This document shows positions 35,447-44,523 of a DNA stretch of 54,236 bases, in pieces (the first letter of the stretch is position 1; each line of letters opens with the position of its first letter). A program made the translations under genes and the position numbers. Under the pieces are notes generated by a model. The model saw only the letters and a program-made list of their open reading frames with translations. It ran no database searches and was not told the DNA's origin. The DNA comes from a virus: positions 1 through 54,236 of IMG/VR virus record IMGVR_UViG_3300021962_000138, one strand, 5' to 3'.

Positions 35447-35554
35447 TTATTGAGAAGATTTAGATTTTCTCCCCCTTTTTTTAGGTGCTTCATTCTTCTT
35501 TTGTTTCTCAACAAAAAGTTTTCTTTTATCACTAGGAGAAATACCTTCGGGCAT
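35447..35554 (-). CDS. small basic protein
   Basis: A 35-residue Lys/Arg-rich protein (KKRGRKSK near the C-terminus) with a GGTG box 9 nt before the ATG. It sits between the tail tube and chaperone genes. It is probably a real but tiny gene; role unknown. Confidence 0.5.
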   Translation of the reverse strand: MPEGISPSDKRKLFVEKQKKNEAPKKRGRKSKSSQ

Positions 35555-35558
35555 ATTT

Positions 35559-37508
35559 TCACCCCTGCAAAATCCAATGGGTTGTAACTGTGCAACTGTT
35601 TAAACTTAAAGGAACAATTGTAGCCTCTACTGTAATTGCTCCCTTATCTTCGGGTATAGTCCATGTATTTGTAGTAACCATATAATCATCAAACTTTAAT
35701 CTAATTTGTTCTCCATTTGATTTATCAAATATTAAATCAATAAGAGTTCCCGAAGTTAGATTCTCATTTTTGAGTTCATTGAAAAGTCTATCATCAGTTA
35801 CCAAAGCAGTAAGTGAAATTTCATATTCTCTTTGAGAAGGAATTGCTTCTTGTATTCCTTTATTACCAATCCCAACAAATCTTTTTGGTTGTAAAGTATT
35901 ATTCATAGTCAAAGTCAAATTAGTAATTCTAAGAAATTGCTCTCCAAAAATACTAATTGAGCCACTTGAGAAAAAGAAAGGTTGTCTAAATTCATCAATA
36001 GAAGAATAATTTTTAAATGAAGTTTCGTCTGTTACTCCATTTCTAGCCTCATATAATTCAGTTTTTTCTAAGTTGTGTATTTTTTTAGGAATACACTCTA
36101 AGTTTATTTTTACTTCTTCGTTCTCATTTGCCGTCATAGTAAGAGTATTGACTCGATTACCCGTAGCAATCAAAACAAAATTAGTGTCTTCATTGTCATT
36201 AGCGTTATTTGTTCGGTATGTATTCGATGAAGGTAATTTTGACATGACTTGTTCTAAAGCAAAAGAAGGCATATCATCTCCATCTTGTTCTGTAAAAGTG
36301 TAAGTGATTGCATTGGAAATAGAAGAAGTTCCACTAGGTTCAGTTAGTTGGTCTAAATCTCCAAAAGCATCTTGCCCTCTAAGAACGGGAGGAGTCATAA
36401 CATTATCAATAGAACGATAAAAAAGTGGGCCTGTATCTGTAAAAGTAGTATTTTCTAAATAGTATTTATTTTCACTAGCAGTATTTCCTACAAAATCACT
36501 AGTAGGATTGGTTGAAGCACTTAAAGTTGCACTAATAGAACTACACTTTCCAAAGAAATAATAGAGCCATGCTCCATGATTCGCAACGAAATTCAAACTA
36601 CCATTTCCTGCCGTTTCTATTCCTTTGTATTGATAAGTCATATTCCTTGTTCCACCAACAAACAAGTTTTGCCTCTTTGTTTCTACTTCTAATTGAGGGA
36701 AGGTTAAAGACTCAACTATTCCTAACCAATTGTCTGCATTTAATCTTTTAACTTCTACATTAGCAGTAGTGCTACCTACGGTAGTTGTATTTATGGTAAT
36801 ATTTGTAGTATCATTTGTAGCAGGGGTTTGACCTACTGCTCCGCCATAAGTATTTGTTATTGTTAAAACATTTCCACTACCACTATAAGTAAAATGTATT
36901 GTTGATTGAGTATGAGAATCCAATGCGTTAATTATAGCATTAACAACATCTGCTCCACTATCTAAATCCGCATCGCTAATATCTACTTCAACCGTAGCAG
37001 TAGCCCCGCCATAAGTTGAAGTTTGATTCAACCCTATTACAAAAGAAGTTGATGGGGTTCCATCGGCAGTAGGAACTTGACCAAAAGAAAAATCATCATC
37101 ATCATAATCGGATAAAGTATTGCTTTCAAACTCAACAGTTATTACTTGAGCAACATAAGTATTACCCGAACCTGTTGTTTTTTCCGCAGGACATGGAGCC
37201 CCATATCCTTTAATTCTATAATAGTCATCAGTAACATTTAAAGAAATAGTTTGTGCAGGTTGAAATTTAATAGTTGTAGCAGTATTTTCTATAATTCTGT
37301 GTGTAGTTGTAAGACTACCATTATCATAAAATTCTAAAATACACCCTACATACAAATTATTAACAAGACTAAAATTGTTTGTGAAATCCGTATGAATTGT
37401 TAATGTATCTTTATTCCCATTTAATGAATTGGGTTTAATATACAAATCTATTTCGGGAACGAATGTTACTGATGCTCCACTTCCTAAAAATATACTACTT
37501 TCTGTCAT
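35559..37508 (-). CDS. major tail tube protein
   Basis: A 649-residue protein. The C-terminal half carries tube-protein features: LTMNNTLQPKRFVG, a strand YEISLTALVTDD, LIDLIFDK and a late IPEDKGAI strand, matching phage tube proteins that polymerise around the tape measure. The N-terminal ~220 residues look like added beta domains exposed on the tube surface. It lies upstream of the tail chaperones in transcription order, the usual place. Tube proteins are often ~200-450 residues, so this one is expanded. Confidence 0.78.
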   Translation of the reverse strand: MTESSIFLGSGASVTFVPEIDLYIKPNSLNGNKDTLTIHTDFTNNFSLVNNLYVGCILEFYDNGSLTTTHRIIENTATTIKFQPAQTISLNVTDDYYRIKGYGAPCPAEKTTGSGNTYVAQVITVEFESNTLSDYDDDDFSFGQVPTADGTPSTSFVIGLNQTSTYGGATATVEVDISDADLDSGADVVNAIINALDSHTQSTIHFTYSGSGNVLTITNTYGGAVGQTPATNDTTNITINTTTVGSTTANVEVKRLNADNWLGIVESLTFPQLEVETKRQNLFVGGTRNMTYQYKGIETAGNGSLNFVANHGAWLYYFFGKCSSISATLSASTNPTSDFVGNTASENKYYLENTTFTDTGPLFYRSIDNVMTPPVLRGQDAFGDLDQLTEPSGTSSISNAITYTFTEQDGDDMPSFALEQVMSKLPSSNTYRTNNANDNEDTNFVLIATGNRVNTLTMTANENEEVKINLECIPKKIHNLEKTELYEARNGVTDETSFKNYSSIDEFRQPFFFSSGSISIFGEQFLRITNLTLTMNNTLQPKRFVGIGNKGIQEAIPSQREYEISLTALVTDDRLFNELKNENLTSGTLIDLIFDKSNGEQIRLKFDDYMVTTNTWTIPEDKGAITVEATIVPLSLNSCTVTTHWILQG

Positions 37509-37532
37509 AATTGCACTTCCTTACAAACAAAC

Positions 37533-38042
37533 TTACGGAACGGTTTGTGCAAATCTTTTCGCTTCTAAATTGATTTTATAGCCAAAAAGACGCTTTGCTC
37601 TATCATTACTTTCGCTCCGTGAACCTAAAAATAACTGATTAAAGCACGAACCGTCTGTGGCTTCATATCCCCTCCGTTTGCTCTCAATTGCATGACGCAC
37701 TATCAAGTATAAAGCCCTTAGCCTATCTTTGCCAAAATTTGCGTCTGTTCCTGCTCTCTCATCGTGAATAGTTCTAATATGAAGTGTAAAACCATACACT
37801 TCATCTCTAATATCATAAAATGGAGTAGGATAAGTGATACTATTTGAATCCTCAAAAACAATAATTACATCTTTAGAAGAAAGGTCATATCTAACTCCTT
37901 TATTCTTATCCATATTTCTTACATCTAATAAGTTTGGTTTTCCTATATGGTCTGCCGTAATTGTTCCTGCATTTTGTAAAGCAGTAGCAGAAGTCGTCCA
38001 TTGACTATCAAGTAAATCAATAACCATACTTACTTCATCCAT
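37533..38042 (-). CDS. tail terminator / neck protein (position-based)
   Basis: A ~169-residue protein beginning MDEVSM. It has a central strand DVIIVFEDS and a helix-rich part (RLRALYLIVRHAIESKRRGY) typical of small neck or tail terminator proteins. The ATG at 38042 overlaps the previous gene by 8 nt. Its place between connector and tube genes supports the call. Confidence 0.55.
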   Translation of the reverse strand: MDEVSMVIDLLDSQWTTSATALQNAGTITADHIGKPNLLDVRNMDKNKGVRYDLSSKDVIIVFEDSNSITYPTPFYDIRDEVYGFTLHIRTIHDERAGTDANFGKDRLRALYLIVRHAIESKRRGYEATDGSCFNQLFLGSRSESNDRAKRLFGYKINLEAKRFAQTVP

Positions 38043-38235
38043 TTTTAAACAACTCCTTAACAACTTGTTTCTCTAAATATTTAAATAATTCTTCTTCTAT
38101 TTGTTTTAGTATTTCCTCATTTGAAAAAGTAATATCATATCCTAATATTCTTGAAGCATCGAGCATAAGTAAATTTCTTTCTTCGTATTTCTTGGCTAAA
38201 TCTGTAAGTTTAGATTCGATTTCTTTCATATTCAT
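38035..38235 (-). CDS. small helical neck protein
   Basis: A 66-residue protein with two predicted helices rich in Glu/Lys. It overlaps both neighbours. It is probably a head-tail connection accessory; the family is not recognised. Confidence 0.5.
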   Translation of the reverse strand: MNMKEIESKLTDLAKKYEERNLLMLDASRILGYDITFSNEEILKQIEEELFKYLEKQVVKELFKNG

Positions 38236-38236
38236 G

Positions 38237-39355
38237 TCAATCAATCAAATAAATAATATCCTTTTTGCCGTTTATTAACTCCATAGCCTCTTTTCTAAGA
38301 ATATCATATTTCTCTTTTGTGGAAATATTAGCACCTGTTTCGGCAATAAGAATAGTTTGGTCGTCATGTCTTAATATTTCTGCCGCAACTAATTTTGTGG
38401 CGGCTTCATGTATAGCAGAAGGAACCCTAGTATCGCCAACAATATAGGTAGTAAATACTGAATTCTTTTCATGGTAAGGATAACGCTTTAGGAAAAATAT
38501 TCTACCATCATTACCTAAAGTCCAAAAATCACCTAAACGCCTCATCTCTTGTTTATCTGTAAAATTAGTAACAATACTATTTGAATCCTGTCCTGCTTGG
38601 TCTGTTAATGTAATTGTGCAATCCGAACCATCTTCGCCTTCCAATAAACTAGAAATATGAACAATTTTACCGTCTTCCGAATCAGCATAAGCATAAAAAA
38701 AATCGGAAATATTGTAGCCATTTGTTGTAGAAGTCAAAATCTTTTCACTTGTAGCACCCGTAAATTGTGAAGTTTTAGCAGGATATGTTTCATTGATTAA
38801 AGAAATAATTTCTTGTGCAGTAGTTTTTGCCCCAAAAGAAGAATTAAATGAAGCAGAAGATAGTGGAGAATCTACATGACCATTGTATTTTAATACCCAT
38901 GTATCGCCTGAATTCGGCAATTGTAAAGTAATAGTATTTATTTTATTATAGCCGCTAGTATCTAACTGAATACTTGCTTGAGCAGAAGCCAATTCTCTAT
39001 AATTGTTGCCTTCCCATACTCGCAAACTTACAATTTTTCTAACTTTCATTTGGTTAAGTTGAATAAATCCAACATTACCACCATAATAAGAATGAATAGG
39101 GTGTCGAGTAAAATAAAAATCATTGACTTCGTGCATGATAATTGGTCTAAATGAACGGTTAATAGCATCATCAATAATGCCCTCTACTCTTTTAATTATT
39201 GAACCCACTTGGCCTTCTGTTGGATTTGTTAAATCGGTAAATTCGGGAATTTGTAGAAGGTCTGCTACTGCTACAACATCGGTATAATACCCATAGCCAT
39301 TAGCATAATCTACATTGATATTTGTATAATCGCTTGGGGAGGAAATTATAGGCAT
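38237..39355 (-). CDS. head-tail connector (adaptor) protein
   Basis: A 372-residue protein. The N-terminal helix VADLLQIPEF, then TEGQVGSIIKRVEGIIDDAIN, followed by FRP and a beta region, matches connector/adaptor proteins of the HK97 gp6 type, which bind under the portal. A ~150-residue beta insertion in the middle (to residue ~270) is an addition. The C-terminal helices (HEAATKLVAAEILRHDD) end the adaptor core. It lies between head and tail genes. Confidence 0.7.
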   Translation of the reverse strand: MPIISSPSDYTNINVDYANGYGYYTDVVAVADLLQIPEFTDLTNPTEGQVGSIIKRVEGIIDDAINRSFRPIIMHEVNDFYFTRHPIHSYYGGNVGFIQLNQMKVRKIVSLRVWEGNNYRELASAQASIQLDTSGYNKINTITLQLPNSGDTWVLKYNGHVDSPLSSASFNSSFGAKTTAQEIISLINETYPAKTSQFTGATSEKILTSTTNGYNISDFFYAYADSEDGKIVHISSLLEGEDGSDCTITLTDQAGQDSNSIVTNFTDKQEMRRLGDFWTLGNDGRIFFLKRYPYHEKNSVFTTYIVGDTRVPSAIHEAATKLVAAEILRHDDQTILIAETGANISTKEKYDILRKEAMELINGKKDIIYLID

Positions 39356-40668
39356 TAGATATTCCTCTCAAGTATTTGTTTTAATTCAGTATAGTTTTCG
39401 CTGATACCCAAATAGAAGTCAAACAGTTCTTCTCTTAATTTTCTTAATTCATTGTCTTTACTAAGACTTAATGATATTGCATTTTCAATATTTTCCTTTT
39501 TGTCATTTTCTTTATCTGTCATTTTTCTTTTTAAATCGGCAATATCTATTTGTATTCTTTTTTGAACTTCGGGTTCTTCTTCTGTTGCATCTAATTCTTT
39601 TTCTTTTGTTTTTATTTTTGATTCTAACTCTTCTATTTCTTTATTGTATTTCTTACTTGCTTCTTCTGTCAATTCTTCAAATTTAATAGTATAATTAGAA
39701 TCTTCGGAAGTAAAGGCGGCAGGTAATCTTTCAAGTCTGCTTTCTCTCATAGGATTTCTTGTATAACGAATGTTTCCATTATTTGTTATTGTAACTAATG
39801 AATTTTCATAATCTACGACACGCCTTCCTTGTTTATCCTTTCCAATTAGTGCTAAATATATTTCAACATTATACGCATTCCTTAAATTAAATACATTCGT
39901 TCTAGCCGTAAGATAGTCTATAAGTCCTTCCACAAACCCATCTTTTATTGCTTGTTCTAAACTATCAAATAGTATTCTACGACCTAAACTTACTGCAAAT
40001 TCTTTTAAATCTATTATTGTTTCCTTTGGAGAATGACCTTCCAAAGAAGCATTATCAATAATTTCTTTAACAATATCTAAGGTATCAAATTCTATAAAAA
40101 TTCCATTTTCTTCTATTTTTACTGCTCCTTCTTTCTTAAGCAACTTTGTAAGAATATCTTCTAATTTACTACGGATAACATCTCTTACTTTTAAAGAAGG
40201 AGTTTCATCTTCTCTTCCTAATGTTAATGATTCCATTTCAGCAGAATATTCTCCCATTGAAACTTCATTAGAAATTGCATATTCGTTCAATTCTCCAACT
40301 TTTAAACTAGGAGTAAATGTAATAAATTCATTTAATATTATCTTACCATCTTCAATTTCAGCATCAAAATCTATTTGCTTTGAATAGTCTTTGAGCAATT
40401 GAGTAATTTCCAAACTTTCTAATTGTTTCAATTGAGCCAAAACAGTATCATAGAAAACACTAGCATTTTGTTTTGTTTCTTGTAATTGGTTTTGTTCCAA
40501 AAAATCTTCTTTATCCATAATATTTTCAAGAAGATTTTCTGCGGCTTCATGAGGTCTAGTATCATTAAAGTTAAAATTATCCCTTAATAAATACATTTTG
40601 AGAATATCGAGGCCCGATTTTTCCCAATCAACAATTTTACCCTCTTCAATAGAGATATTAAAGGCCAT
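39355..40668 (-). CDS. coiled-coil virion protein
   Basis: A 437-residue acidic protein with GGAGG 8 nt before the ATG. Residues ~325-415 form a strong coiled coil of Glu/Lys heptads. The middle part has alpha/beta units (FIEFDTLDIVKEIID). The family is not recognised. It sits in the connector region, so a head- or neck-associated role is likely (inference). Confidence 0.55.
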   Translation of the reverse strand: MAFNISIEEGKIVDWEKSGLDILKMYLLRDNFNFNDTRPHEAAENLLENIMDKEDFLEQNQLQETKQNASVFYDTVLAQLKQLESLEITQLLKDYSKQIDFDAEIEDGKIILNEFITFTPSLKVGELNEYAISNEVSMGEYSAEMESLTLGREDETPSLKVRDVIRSKLEDILTKLLKKEGAVKIEENGIFIEFDTLDIVKEIIDNASLEGHSPKETIIDLKEFAVSLGRRILFDSLEQAIKDGFVEGLIDYLTARTNVFNLRNAYNVEIYLALIGKDKQGRRVVDYENSLVTITNNGNIRYTRNPMRESRLERLPAAFTSEDSNYTIKFEELTEEASKKYNKEIEELESKIKTKEKELDATEEEPEVQKRIQIDIADLKRKMTDKENDKKENIENAISLSLSKDNELRKLREELFDFYLGISENYTELKQILERNI

Positions 40669-40681
40669 ATTAACGGCCTCC

Positions 40682-41335
40682 TTACATTAACCATTTAGCC
40701 CAAGCAGCGCCTTTTTGGATTGCAGAACCTAAACCTAAGCCGCTACTTGGCGGCTGATATGTCATTTGTCCTGTTTGTTGGTCTATCCAATATGGTCTTC
40801 CGTAATTATCTTGGCCCGAAGGAGGGATAGGATAGCCACTACCGTTATTCATAGCATAAGCCCCTTGACCATATATTTGTTGTGCTTGACCGTATGTTCC
40901 GTTTGCTTGTTGAACACCTTGCATTCCTATTGCATTATTAAACCCTTGAGATTCTAAATATTGTTGTTTAGCCATTTTTCTTTGTGCAATAACTTCCGAA
41001 TCAATAGCACTATTCAACAAATTTTGAATGTCTAGAGTAATGTTCTCTTGAGTAATTTTTTCGTATTCTCTTAGTGAATCGGGATGAACTTTTATTGTTC
41101 CTGTTGTAGAATCTTGAACAAAAGATAACTTTACTAACATTTGAGAAGTTACTCTTTCAACAGTATCTTCTATGAGTTTTTCTAATGTTGTTAAAAATTT
41201 CATTCCATGATATTGAAAAAACTCTTCAACATGGTTTTCTTGTAAAGAAAGTAAATTATTTACAGTCTTAAAATTAGATTCATTTTGACCCGATATTGCA
41301 GTTACAATATCGGTATTGCTTGGGCCAAATACCAT
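40682..41335 (-). CDS. Gln/Gly-rich virion protein
   Basis: A 217-residue protein. Residues 1-125 are helical. Residues ~130-205 are Gln/Gly/Tyr/Pro-rich and low complexity (repeats such as GQAQQIYGQGAY), possibly a flexible or aggregation-prone virion segment. It starts by a TAATG overlap. The family is not recognised. Confidence 0.55.
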   Translation of the reverse strand: MVFGPSNTDIVTAISGQNESNFKTVNNLLSLQENHVEEFFQYHGMKFLTTLEKLIEDTVERVTSQMLVKLSFVQDSTTGTIKVHPDSLREYEKITQENITLDIQNLLNSAIDSEVIAQRKMAKQQYLESQGFNNAIGMQGVQQANGTYGQAQQIYGQGAYAMNNGSGYPIPPSGQDNYGRPYWIDQQTGQMTYQPPSSGLGLGSAIQKGAAWAKWLM

Positions 41336-41967
41336 TATTCTTCACCTTTTCCTTCAATCAAAAAGTCCATTCGTTCTAATGCAGTTCTTATTTCTTTAGA
41401 AAGTCGCATAACCTCTTGAGGAGGAGTTTCTTCTAAGTTTTTCATAGGCGGTTTTACTATCCAACCCCCTGCTATTAAACTCGCTATGTCCTCCTTTGAT
41501 AAAGTGGTTAGTGGCCCTTTAGATAAAACTTGCGGAATTCGGGGTTTAGGAATAAATGCTTTAAAATCTAATCCGTGTTCTTCTGCAAGAATTTGTTGTT
41601 GTAGCATTTCTCTTTGTTTAAAAATAGAAGCGTGTTTAGGACAATATGTGCCTTTCATTGGCTTGCCTTTATCCACTAATGCTAAGGGAAGAGGAGGCCG
41701 CATATAATCTCCCGAATCCCAAACATAATGTGTTCCACAAACTACGCAACGGTCTTTAATATTGAATTTAAAACCATACTGTATGAATATGAATTTTTTC
41801 TTTTCTGCTAGCAAAACCTTAGTAATTTCTTTGAGTTTTTTCTTTGGTTTAATACTTCTAAAAGTGTATTCTTCCACAGGCCCACTTGCTCTAGCCATCG
41901 CTAAAGGCGGCAAAAATGGGTTTGGTGCGTTTGTTGATGCTCCTATTAAATTCGGTTGTTGAAACAT
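41335..41967 (-). CDS. zinc-binding virion protein
   Basis: A 210-residue protein with RCVVCGTH near residue 73 and YCPKHA about 35 residues later, a C2-CH type zinc module, in a block of basic residues. The C-terminal ~90 residues are helical. It lies between connector-region genes and the ART-like gene. The family is not recognised. Confidence 0.6.
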   Translation of the reverse strand: MFQQPNLIGASTNAPNPFLPPLAMARASGPVEEYTFRSIKPKKKLKEITKVLLAEKKKFIFIQYGFKFNIKDRCVVCGTHYVWDSGDYMRPPLPLALVDKGKPMKGTYCPKHASIFKQREMLQQQILAEEHGLDFKAFIPKPRIPQVLSKGPLTTLSKEDIASLIAGGWIVKPPMKNLEETPPQEVMRLSKEIRTALERMDFLIEGKGEE

Positions 41968-41978
41968 TTTATCTTCTC

Positions 41979-42521
41979 CTATGTTTTATCTAAATATTTT
42001 TTCCATTCTTCAATCGTCATAAAGACTAATTTATCGGGTGAAATTGGTTTATTTGAAATATACCATTGTGTGCCTACTTGATATATTGGTGATTCTGCTC
42101 TATCCCAATCAATATTTTCTCCTCTAATGCCTATCATATTTCCATCAATGGTAACAATTTCTTCTTTTATCGCAGGATTAGGTAATAGATTTCCTTTTTC
42201 ATCAAATAACGAATTGTAATCTACTTTAACTTCTTTTCTTTTCTTCTGTCCGTATTCTAAAGGTAAGCCTTGTTCTTTCCCTGCCGCCCAAATCAATTTT
42301 GTTTTTTTGTTTTTTGGAGATACCATCAAATCTGCATGGTGGGGTTTTCCATATCCTGTTTCGTGTTGAATGTATTCGCCTTTAGGTAATAGTCCTTCTT
42401 GCATAATTTTTTCTTTCGGTGCTTTACTACCATGAAAATGAGTTATTTTTCCATGAGGATTTTCGGGATAATCTACAAAATTATACAGTTTAGTTTGTAT
42501 TTTTAATATATCAAACCACAT
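41979..42521 (-). CDS. ADP-ribosyltransferase-fold-like protein (tentative)
   Basis: A 180-residue protein. HFHGS at residues 28-32, followed by KEKIMQEGLLPKG, resembles the first motif of ART-fold proteins (Y/H-H-G-T/S then a helix and GLxP). LMVSPKNKKTKLIWAA fits the second (YLS-type strand followed by a helix with A-x-x-WA). A C-terminal DKLVFMTIEEWKKYL fits the usual last strand/helix. The catalytic Glu is not located. If real, it could modify host proteins or RNA. It directly follows the Arf-like GTPase gene in transcription order. Confidence 0.4.
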   Translation of the reverse strand: MWFDILKIQTKLYNFVDYPENPHGKITHFHGSKAPKEKIMQEGLLPKGEYIQHETGYGKPHHADLMVSPKNKKTKLIWAAGKEQGLPLEYGQKKRKEVKVDYNSLFDEKGNLLPNPAIKEEIVTIDGNMIGIRGENIDWDRAESPIYQVGTQWYISNKPISPDKLVFMTIEEWKKYLDKT

Positions 42522-42526
42522 AATAA

Positions 42527-43195
42527 TCAGTAGTCCTTTATCATTGTCATAATTCCTCTATACACCATTTCGGGTTGTGATTTTGCCGACACTATATACT
42601 TAAAACAAGGTATTCCTTTTTCGTTTAGTTTTTGCATTCCGTATTTGAAAGGTTCAAAGATAGGGTGCTTATCAATTTCGCCTTCATGCTTGTGTTTCTC
42701 TCCCCATATATCATGTTTGTTAGCCCAAATACCCACCGCTAAAGGATAATCTTCATTCTTTTTCTTTTTTCCGTTAGGCCAAACGCTTGCACATATTCCA
42801 TCTACTAAAAATTTCCATGCTAATTGGTGGTCTAAATTAGCGGGGCTATCTAAATGTCTATGGTCTATCATAAAAATAATATATTTTACATTTCTTTTTT
42901 GTATATCATCAATCCATGCTCGCCAATACATTGACTCTCCGCCAACATCAGCACTTCGTATAGTGTTTGCATTACCATCAATTTTGATTATTTTTCTAGA
43001 AGCCCTTTCGAGTCCAACCGTTCTATGTTTGATTTGAGGCACTTCTCCTCTTGTTCTCATTTGATGGCTAAGTGTAGTTTTACCTACCATAGTTGAACCA
43101 TAAACACCAAAATTGATTGCATGAACTCTTTTATAAAAGGAATAAACTGCTTCCGTAAGGACTACCGCAAATCCCGTAAGTAACGAAATATCCAT
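42527..43195 (-). CDS. Arf/Ras-type small GTPase with N-terminal membrane segment
   Basis: A 222-residue protein with all five GTPase motifs. G1 is GVYGSTMVGKT (30-40), G2 is a Thr in RTVG (T59), G3 is DVGGE (83-87), G4 is NKHD (159-162) and G5 is SAK (203-205). The G3 followed by a Trp-rich helix is Arf/Sar-like. Residues ~3-21 are hydrophobic and could anchor it. Such GTPases are switches that recruit partners to membranes. It is expressed with membrane proteins and virion genes, so it may act in assembly or egress (inference). The ATG is only 1 nt after GGAGG, whereas an in-frame ATT two codons on is 7 nt away. Confidence 0.85.
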   Translation of the reverse strand: MDISLLTGFAVVLTEAVYSFYKRVHAINFGVYGSTMVGKTTLSHQMRTRGEVPQIKHRTVGLERASRKIIKIDGNANTIRSADVGGESMYWRAWIDDIQKRNVKYIIFMIDHRHLDSPANLDHQLAWKFLVDGICASVWPNGKKKKNEDYPLAVGIWANKHDIWGEKHKHEGEIDKHPIFEPFKYGMQKLNEKGIPCFKYIVSAKSQPEMVYRGIMTMIKDY

Positions 43196-43200
43196 TCCTC

Positions 43201-43404
43201 CTAATGAAACAGACCTACAACTTTACTAATTAACCAACCCATGATATTTATGTCAAAAACGCCTAAAATATTACCAATTAGAAAGGAACCTATAACAAAA
43301 CAAGAACCCCAAAACCACATTCTCATTTGCATCAACCAAATGTCAGCAGAATGAGCGCGTTGTAAATCATAGGCTATTGTGGTTTCATCGAAGCCTAAAA
43401 CCAT
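43201..43404 (-). CDS. small membrane protein
   Basis: A 67-residue protein with one or two hydrophobic segments (residues ~30-48 and the C-terminal ~15). It overlaps no gene but is only 5 nt from the GTPase. A holin-like or membrane-remodelling role is possible but not shown. Confidence 0.6.
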   Translation of the reverse strand: MVLGFDETTIAYDLQRAHSADIWLMQMRMWFWGSCFVIGSFLIGNILGVFDINIMGWLISKVVGLFH

Positions 43405-43412
43405 TAAAACAC

Positions 43413-43802
43413 CTATTGTAGTGTTGTTAGGAATTCTGCTCCAATACCATCTTCGTCATATTGTGCTATTCTAGGAGCAGTATTGTATTCTTGTTTAAAA
43501 GATTTAATTGAGTCTTTCATACGCTTTCTTTGTTCTTCTTCTTTTTGTTTGAGTTCCCAATAGGCACTAATTCTACGGTCTAATAGCCATGATTCTATCC
43601 AATCATTTAGGAGTAAATCATTCAATGCTTTCATAACAAGAATGCCTCCTACGGTAATTAAACCAAAAAGAATACCATGTTCTAATGCTCCATATGGAAA
43701 ATCTATTCCATAATTTGCATACATGAATACATTTGTTCCGCTAATCGTTCCAACAAATAAGATTGTCATAATCAATCTTGTATCTTTATCTAAAGCCGCC
43801 AT
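43413..43802 (-). CDS. two-span membrane protein with coiled-coil tail
   Basis: A 129-residue protein. Two membrane segments (residues ~10-30 and ~42-60) are followed by a charged coiled-coil tail (KQKEEEQRKRMKDS). This is the topology of some holins and other small viral membrane proteins. It lies upstream of the small membrane protein and the GTPase in transcription order. Function is inferred from topology. Confidence 0.6.
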   Translation of the reverse strand: MAALDKDTRLIMTILFVGTISGTNVFMYANYGIDFPYGALEHGILFGLITVGGILVMKALNDLLLNDWIESWLLDRRISAYWELKQKEEEQRKRMKDSIKSFKQEYNTAPRIAQYDEDGIGAEFLTTLQ

Positions 43803-43811
43803 AAAAAGACC

Positions 43812-44135
43812 TCAATTAAATTCTACCGAATAGGCAAAGTGAGAACTAGGAGAAGGACTAACAGGAGCCGTTACTTCTGCATAAAGTCCTTCTCTAGCCA
43901 ATACTCCGTGCATATCCGCTTCTACATTTTGTGCGGAAGTATTTCCATTAAAGACAAAACGGCAAAGTTCTGTATTTCCTGTAAATGTTGCATCGTTAGA
44001 ATCATATATTTTTAGAATATATTCATCGGGGCCATCTGCTTTACAAGTAATATGAATACTTTTCAAATTACAAGCATTTCCACAAATTAAAGCACTAGTT
44101 GTTAATACACCACTTGACCTTGAAGCATCGGGCAT
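43812..44135 (-). CDS. small beta-rich virion protein (decoration-like)
   Basis: A 107-residue Ser/Thr-rich protein made of short strands (HITCKADG, LKIYDS, LCRFVFNG). It has three Cys. GGTG lies 9 nt upstream. It could be a capsid decoration or surface protein; the family is not recognised. Confidence 0.5.
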   Translation of the reverse strand: MPDASRSSGVLTTSALICGNACNLKSIHITCKADGPDEYILKIYDSNDATFTGNTELCRFVFNGNTSAQNVEADMHGVLAREGLYAEVTAPVSPSPSSHFAYSVEFN

Positions 44136-44169
44136 TACATCACCTATACAATCCTAAGAATATACCTTT

Positions 44170-44189
44170 AATGAAACTTTTGTTTCATT
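44170..44189 (-). other. hairpin between virion genes
   Basis: AATGAAAC (44170-44177) and GTTTCATT (44182-44189) form a perfect 8-bp stem around a 4-nt loop, overlapping the stop codon of the next gene upstream. No T-run follows on the minus strand. It may set relative expression of capsid-side and membrane-side genes. The 49-nt gap 44136-44184 has no other content. Confidence 0.45.
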
Positions 44190-44511
44190 CTTCGGTTTTC
44201 TTAGGTGTTGTTTTCTTTGTAGGAACTTTTTTAATTTCCTTTGTTGGTAAAAGAATTGAAACAATGGTTTCGATATTCTCTTCACAACCCAAAGAAGTAG
44301 CCAACATATTAATTTCTCTTTCGGGAAGAGCCATAAGAGGCTCCCTATCTGCTTCTGTAAAGGTAATGTTTAACTTTGGACTTGAAAGGTAGTGAGAAGC
44401 AGTAAAGGTTGAAATTTCTGTTTCTTCTTTACTAACTTCAAACCACCCTTCTTGTCCTTTAAGTTTCATTGAATCTTCTAGAACAATTTCTGTTAATTGA
44501 ATTGTGGCCAA
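44185..44511 (-). CDS. small virion protein with Lys-rich tail
   Basis: A 108-residue protein with a TTG start 7 nt after GGAGG. A beta-rich N-terminal part (IQLTEIVLEDS) is followed by helices and a Lys/Thr-rich C-terminal tail (KKVPTKKTTPKK) that may contact DNA or capsid. The family is not recognised. Confidence 0.55.
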   Translation of the reverse strand: MATIQLTEIVLEDSMKLKGQEGWFEVSKEETEISTFTASHYLSSPKLNITFTEADREPLMALPEREINMLATSLGCEENIETIVSILLPTKEIKKVPTKKTTPKKTEE

Positions 44512-44523
44512 TTAAGACCCTCC

